A stretch of DNA of 45,071 nucleotides from Comchoanobacter sp040266255 (lineage in GTDB: Bacteria; Pseudomonadota; Gammaproteobacteria; Comchoanobacterales; Comchoanobacteraceae): the NCBI GenBank assembly GCA_040266255.1, contig JBDQEV010000007.1, forward strand, positions 1 through 45,071, written 5' to 3'. The position numbers and the translations under genes are program-made. Each line of letters begins with the position of its first letter. The stretch's first letter is position 1. Below are positions 42,036-45,071 of the stretch, piece after piece. The notes under the pieces were generated by a model, which did no database searches, was not told the origin of the DNA, and worked only from the letters and a program-made list of their open reading frames with translations.

Positions 42036-43399
42036 TGAAACCACATGCTAAGGAAAGCCAAAAAAAACTCACTTTTACTGGTAACAATCTAGGATTCTAC
42101 ACAAAAATCTTACTGCTAATTGCAACATTAACTGCAGGCCCATTTCTAGCAATCATCTCTTTCTATCTCTTTTGCTTTATTCAGCAATCATCTCGCCAAA
42201 ATGTAATATTTGATTCACCCAAAAATTGCTTCACAGACACTGCAATTACACAGGCGTTAATCCAAAATGATCAGACAGATCTTTCTGCATCAAATAGAGT
42301 TCTAAACTTCATGCAAAAAAGCATTGACCTCTTTAATCAGCAAAGTAAGAGTGATTTGGAACATCATAAATCAAGCAATCAATTCTCTAGTCTTGGCGTA
42401 ATGTGTGATATCACTGGACGATGGCTAAGTCGTATATTACGTTGGAATAGTACTCTGCCAGACTATAAAAGCATTAATCTAAACCATCTCTATGAAAGCT
42501 TTCTAAAAGACACCCGCACATATAACCAGCAAAATCAGCTCGCATCACTAATTATGTTAGTGCACGGCATTTACCCTGAGCACTTTGATGAAATTAAGCA
42601 ACAAACTGACATCTTTCTAGATCAAGGCACATTTGGCAACCCTTACTTCGCAATTGGAGTAAGAGGCAATCTCTGCGAATACAATAGTGATTCAACTAGT
42701 GAGGGCGTAGACCGACTAAGCGACAGTCTTAGTGCATTGCAACCTGGTAGAATTGGTTTCCCATACCGCTTTATGCTCAAGTACACTGCACATACAGTCT
42801 TAATACAACTAGGCAACCAATATTGCCTTTCATTAGAGTTAAGCACGCTGACACGAAAGCGTTTTATGCAGCTCCAACTTGCTATTTTTCCACTATTTTT
42901 CATGGCCATCATTCCGTCTGCACCCCTCTTCATTCTCACAGAGTTGTTAGCACTAACACTCTGTCGTATTTATTATAAACAACAGGGACTGCGTATATCT
43001 ATTGGCTATAATCCATATACAGTTAAATCAGAGCTATTCTTTAAAGACGACAGTAAAGGCGTGACCTATAACCTCTCAAATATTGCACTAAATATACTAG
43101 TTAATCTTCTTACAGTTAGCTTAGCTGGCATAGCATTATCTGCAAATGTTATGATACAAATGGTCAGTCTCAAAACCCAACTCTGTTTTTTCCTTTGCGC
43201 TCTGATTGGTGAGTGCCTCTATTTATGTCAATTAAACCAGAGACCCACATTTAATATCAAACAGTTAACCAACTCTTCTCATTATAGAATTCCTTATGAG
43301 GCCTCAAGCATGTTACTTAAGTCTCCACTAAATATATTGCATTCTGCATGCACTTCACTTATGACTAAATGTGACTTCAGTCATGGTCTTAAACGTTGA
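42035..43399 (+). CDS. Hypothetical multi-pass membrane protein
   Basis: A 454 aa protein starting with ATG 42035 that overlaps the MFS stop by one base, so translation is coupled. A first helix lies near residues 25-50 (ILLLIATLTAGPFLAIISFY). A soluble region of about 200 residues with several Cys (FDSPKNCF, SSLGVMCDI) follows and probably lies in the periplasm. Three or four helices lie in the last third (LFFMAIIPSAPLFILTELLA; LNILVNLLTVSLAGIALSAN; CFFLCALIGECLYLC). I do not recognise a family. The layout suggests an envelope protein working with the transporters. The 3' end overlaps the ankyrin gene by 19 bp. Confidence 0.65.
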   Translation: MKPHAKESQKKLTFTGNNLGFYTKILLLIATLTAGPFLAIISFYLFCFIQQSSRQNVIFDSPKNCFTDTAITQALIQNDQTDLSASNRVLNFMQKSIDLFNQQSKSDLEHHKSSNQFSSLGVMCDITGRWLSRILRWNSTLPDYKSINLNHLYESFLKDTRTYNQQNQLASLIMLVHGIYPEHFDEIKQQTDIFLDQGTFGNPYFAIGVRGNLCEYNSDSTSEGVDRLSDSLSALQPGRIGFPYRFMLKYTAHTVLIQLGNQYCLSLELSTLTRKRFMQLQLAIFPLFFMAIIPSAPLFILTELLALTLCRIYYKQQGLRISIGYNPYTVKSELFFKDDSKGVTYNLSNIALNILVNLLTVSLAGIALSANVMIQMVSLKTQLCFFLCALIGECLYLCQLNQRPTFNIKQLTNSSHYRIPYEASSMLLKSPLNILHSACTSLMTKCDFSHGLKR

Positions 43400-45066
43400 A
43401 TTTCTGCTGCATTGTGTGAATTGAAAGTAACGCGACTCGCTTCCAAGCACAAATCAATAAAATAATTCGTTGTTTTACTATCCACTGTTCCAGATACACA
43501 TAGTTTTTTAATAAATCCCGGATGACATCCCGGTAAAGCCTGCTTCATTAGTGCTACTAATTGCTGATCGCTCTCTGTCTTATAAACATTGAATGGCGAA
43601 AATGGATATTGCCTCCCACTGTTCTCCTGGACAATTGGTACTCTTTTCCCAAAACAGCAGTAAACTTGGCAAACTCTTAAAATACTCTCTAGTCTTGAAT
43701 ATACAGTATCATATAATTGTCGGATGCCTATAATATCAGAAGCCTTAACTTTCAATAAAACTTCATTTTGAGGCGCCCTTATGTTTTGCTCAAGTGATTT
43801 ATCTAACGCCGTGCTTAATTCAGCAATCGAAGTTGCTCTAGTCTTTGGCTTAGTATCAGAGATCCATGGTTTATCACATGTCCTGGAGTTTACTGGAAAT
43901 GCCCTAACCTTATTCCGATCTTGGGTCACAGAAACTAAAAGCGCTGCCCCACCATAAGCAGGTTCTTCTAGATTTTTAATATTATGACCAAATACCCCTA
44001 CTTTTGCATGATTACATAATGTAAATGGCGTTTTCTTTGCACGACACTCATTGAACCTAAAAGCCCTTGATTCTAAATGCAACGCCCTCCTTGGGGATAC
44101 TATCCAATCTTTCGTATCGACATCATATTCCCATCTAGTGGAATTCACATATCCCTTCGTCCTATATGATGCAGCAGGCCTAGCATAGCCACCCTCAATT
44201 TTTATGCCATATGGTCGATTAGTTTTTGGATCTTTGAGCTGATTAAAATATAAGTCCCATGGGAACTTTTGATTATCTCTTGTTTGGTTTAATGATATAT
44301 GCTTTACGGCAATTGCGTCTGTATGCCTTCCTAAACAATCATGTTTACAATAGCCCAGGAAAGCAACACAATCACACACCCAGCATTTTCCCTCATCTTG
44401 CACTACCCCTGGATCAAGCTTAACGCGTTTATTTTGATTCATGAAAGAGCCTCTATCCTGTCCATTTCGCTTCAAAGAAGGAACATATAATTTTCCATTT
44501 AATAAACCTCTAATGATCAAATTACTTACATTTGGTAAACATTCCTTCTTAACTCTTGCACCAGAATTTAAAAGCTTACGAACAACTGCTAAATGTCCAT
44601 TTTCTGCCGCTATACATAATGGCCCTTTACCAAAAAATGAAGATATGTTGACTTTAACCTTTTTGCTTAGTAAGATCTCAACCAAATCCTCATACCCCCT
44701 TTCTGATGCCAAGTATAATGGTGTTTTTTTAGAAACTGGGACCCTATTGATACTATCTTCTTGAATATCAGCAGCTATAAGCACCTTAGCAATATCAGTA
44801 TACCCTTGTTCTATCGCATAAATTAGTGCAGTATGACCGACACATGTTGCTATAGATATATTTGCACCGTGTTTTAATAGTAGATTAACAGCATTCAGAT
44901 TTCCTACTCTAGCCGCAAGTATTAACGGGGTACAGCCATCATCGGAAGTACTATTAATATCAAGCTGTGTTACAGCTCTCTGATCTAAAAGCTGTTCTAT
45001 ACCTTTTAAATTACCATCTTTGATAAATGTACATAATTGCTCAATCATTATTTTACTCACTACCAT
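43381..45066 (-). CDS. Ankyrin-repeat protein with Cys-rich C-terminal domain
   Basis: A 561 aa protein. Four ankyrin repeats lie at about residues 44-175 (DGCTPLILAARVGNLNAVNL, HTALIYAIEQGYTDIAKVLI, KTPLYLASERGYEDLVEILL, KGPLCIAAENGHLAVVRKLL). Residues 213-218 read KRVKLD, the core of the human c-Myc nuclear localisation signal. A Cys/His cluster follows (CWVCDCVAFLGYCKHDCLGR), possibly metal-binding, then an unrecognised domain of about 300 residues. Ankyrin proteins of intracellular bacteria are often host-directed effectors, some nuclear. ATG 45066 is five bases from the window end, so more may lie beyond; ATG 45048 is an alternative start. Confidence 0.85.
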   Translation of the reverse strand: MVVSKIMIEQLCTFIKDGNLKGIEQLLDQRAVTQLDINSTSDDGCTPLILAARVGNLNAVNLLLKHGANISIATCVGHTALIYAIEQGYTDIAKVLIAADIQEDSINRVPVSKKTPLYLASERGYEDLVEILLSKKVKVNISSFFGKGPLCIAAENGHLAVVRKLLNSGARVKKECLPNVSNLIIRGLLNGKLYVPSLKRNGQDRGSFMNQNKRVKLDPGVVQDEGKCWVCDCVAFLGYCKHDCLGRHTDAIAVKHISLNQTRDNQKFPWDLYFNQLKDPKTNRPYGIKIEGGYARPAASYRTKGYVNSTRWEYDVDTKDWIVSPRRALHLESRAFRFNECRAKKTPFTLCNHAKVGVFGHNIKNLEEPAYGGAALLVSVTQDRNKVRAFPVNSRTCDKPWISDTKPKTRATSIAELSTALDKSLEQNIRAPQNEVLLKVKASDIIGIRQLYDTVYSRLESILRVCQVYCCFGKRVPIVQENSGRQYPFSPFNVYKTESDQQLVALMKQALPGCHPGFIKKLCVSGTVDSKTTNYFIDLCLEASRVTFNSHNAAEIQRLRP

Positions 45067-45071
45067 TATTC

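Overview
The window is AT-rich, densely coded bacterial DNA. The housekeeping genes (prfB with its frameshift site, lysS, tRNA-Lys, ispB next to rplU-rpmA-obgE, rpsT, xthA, uvrA, ygfZ, a SUF operon) fit a gammaproteobacterium. Among them sit genes typical of bacteria living inside eukaryotic cells: an F-box gene (now broken), a BspA-type leucine-rich-repeat protein, an ankyrin-repeat protein with a Myc-like basic motif, three paralogous OTU-like cysteine-protease candidates, and several unrecognised soluble or tail-anchored proteins. I infer a host-associated, probably protist-associated, gammaproteobacterium with many secreted proteins. No secretion-system gene lies in the window.

Layout. 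1-3.7 kb: accessory block on the minus strand with a frameshifted F-box gene flanked by about 105 bp direct repeats, then three small unknown genes. 3.6-5.8 kb: ygfZ and lysS, convergent. 5.8-8.8 kb: accessory insert separating lysS from prfB (tetR with a TetR-type operator, a GST fragment, duplicated terminator segments, and an LRR gene flanked by copies of its own ends). 8.8-10 kb: prfB and tRNA-Lys. 10-13.8 kb: nfeD, slipin, a GIN-domain protein and xthA as one overlapping operon. 13.8-14.9 kb: MFS-like transporter. 15-18.5 kb: three OTU-like paralogues. 18.6-24.2 kb: sufB-C-D-S-U-T on the minus strand, with SufU fused to an A-type carrier-like domain. 24.2-29.4 kb: accessory genes interrupted by rpsT. 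29.4-35.1 kb: obgE, rpmA, rplU, then ispB and uvrA in the opposite direction. 35.1-43.4 kb: transporter run (aromatic amino acid permease, RND adaptor and pump, zinc-finger protein, MFS, membrane protein). 43.4-45.07 kb: ankyrin protein.

How it works together: the core genes cover translation, Fe-S assembly (SUF plus YgfZ), quinone side-chain synthesis, DNA repair and membrane quality control. The accessory genes look like a changing set of host-directed proteins, with gene duplication, tandem-array collapse and decay visible in the repeats. The strongest candidate for something undescribed is the three-gene OTU-like family at 14963-18512. The SufU-carrier fusion and the F-box, LRR and ankyrin loci come next.
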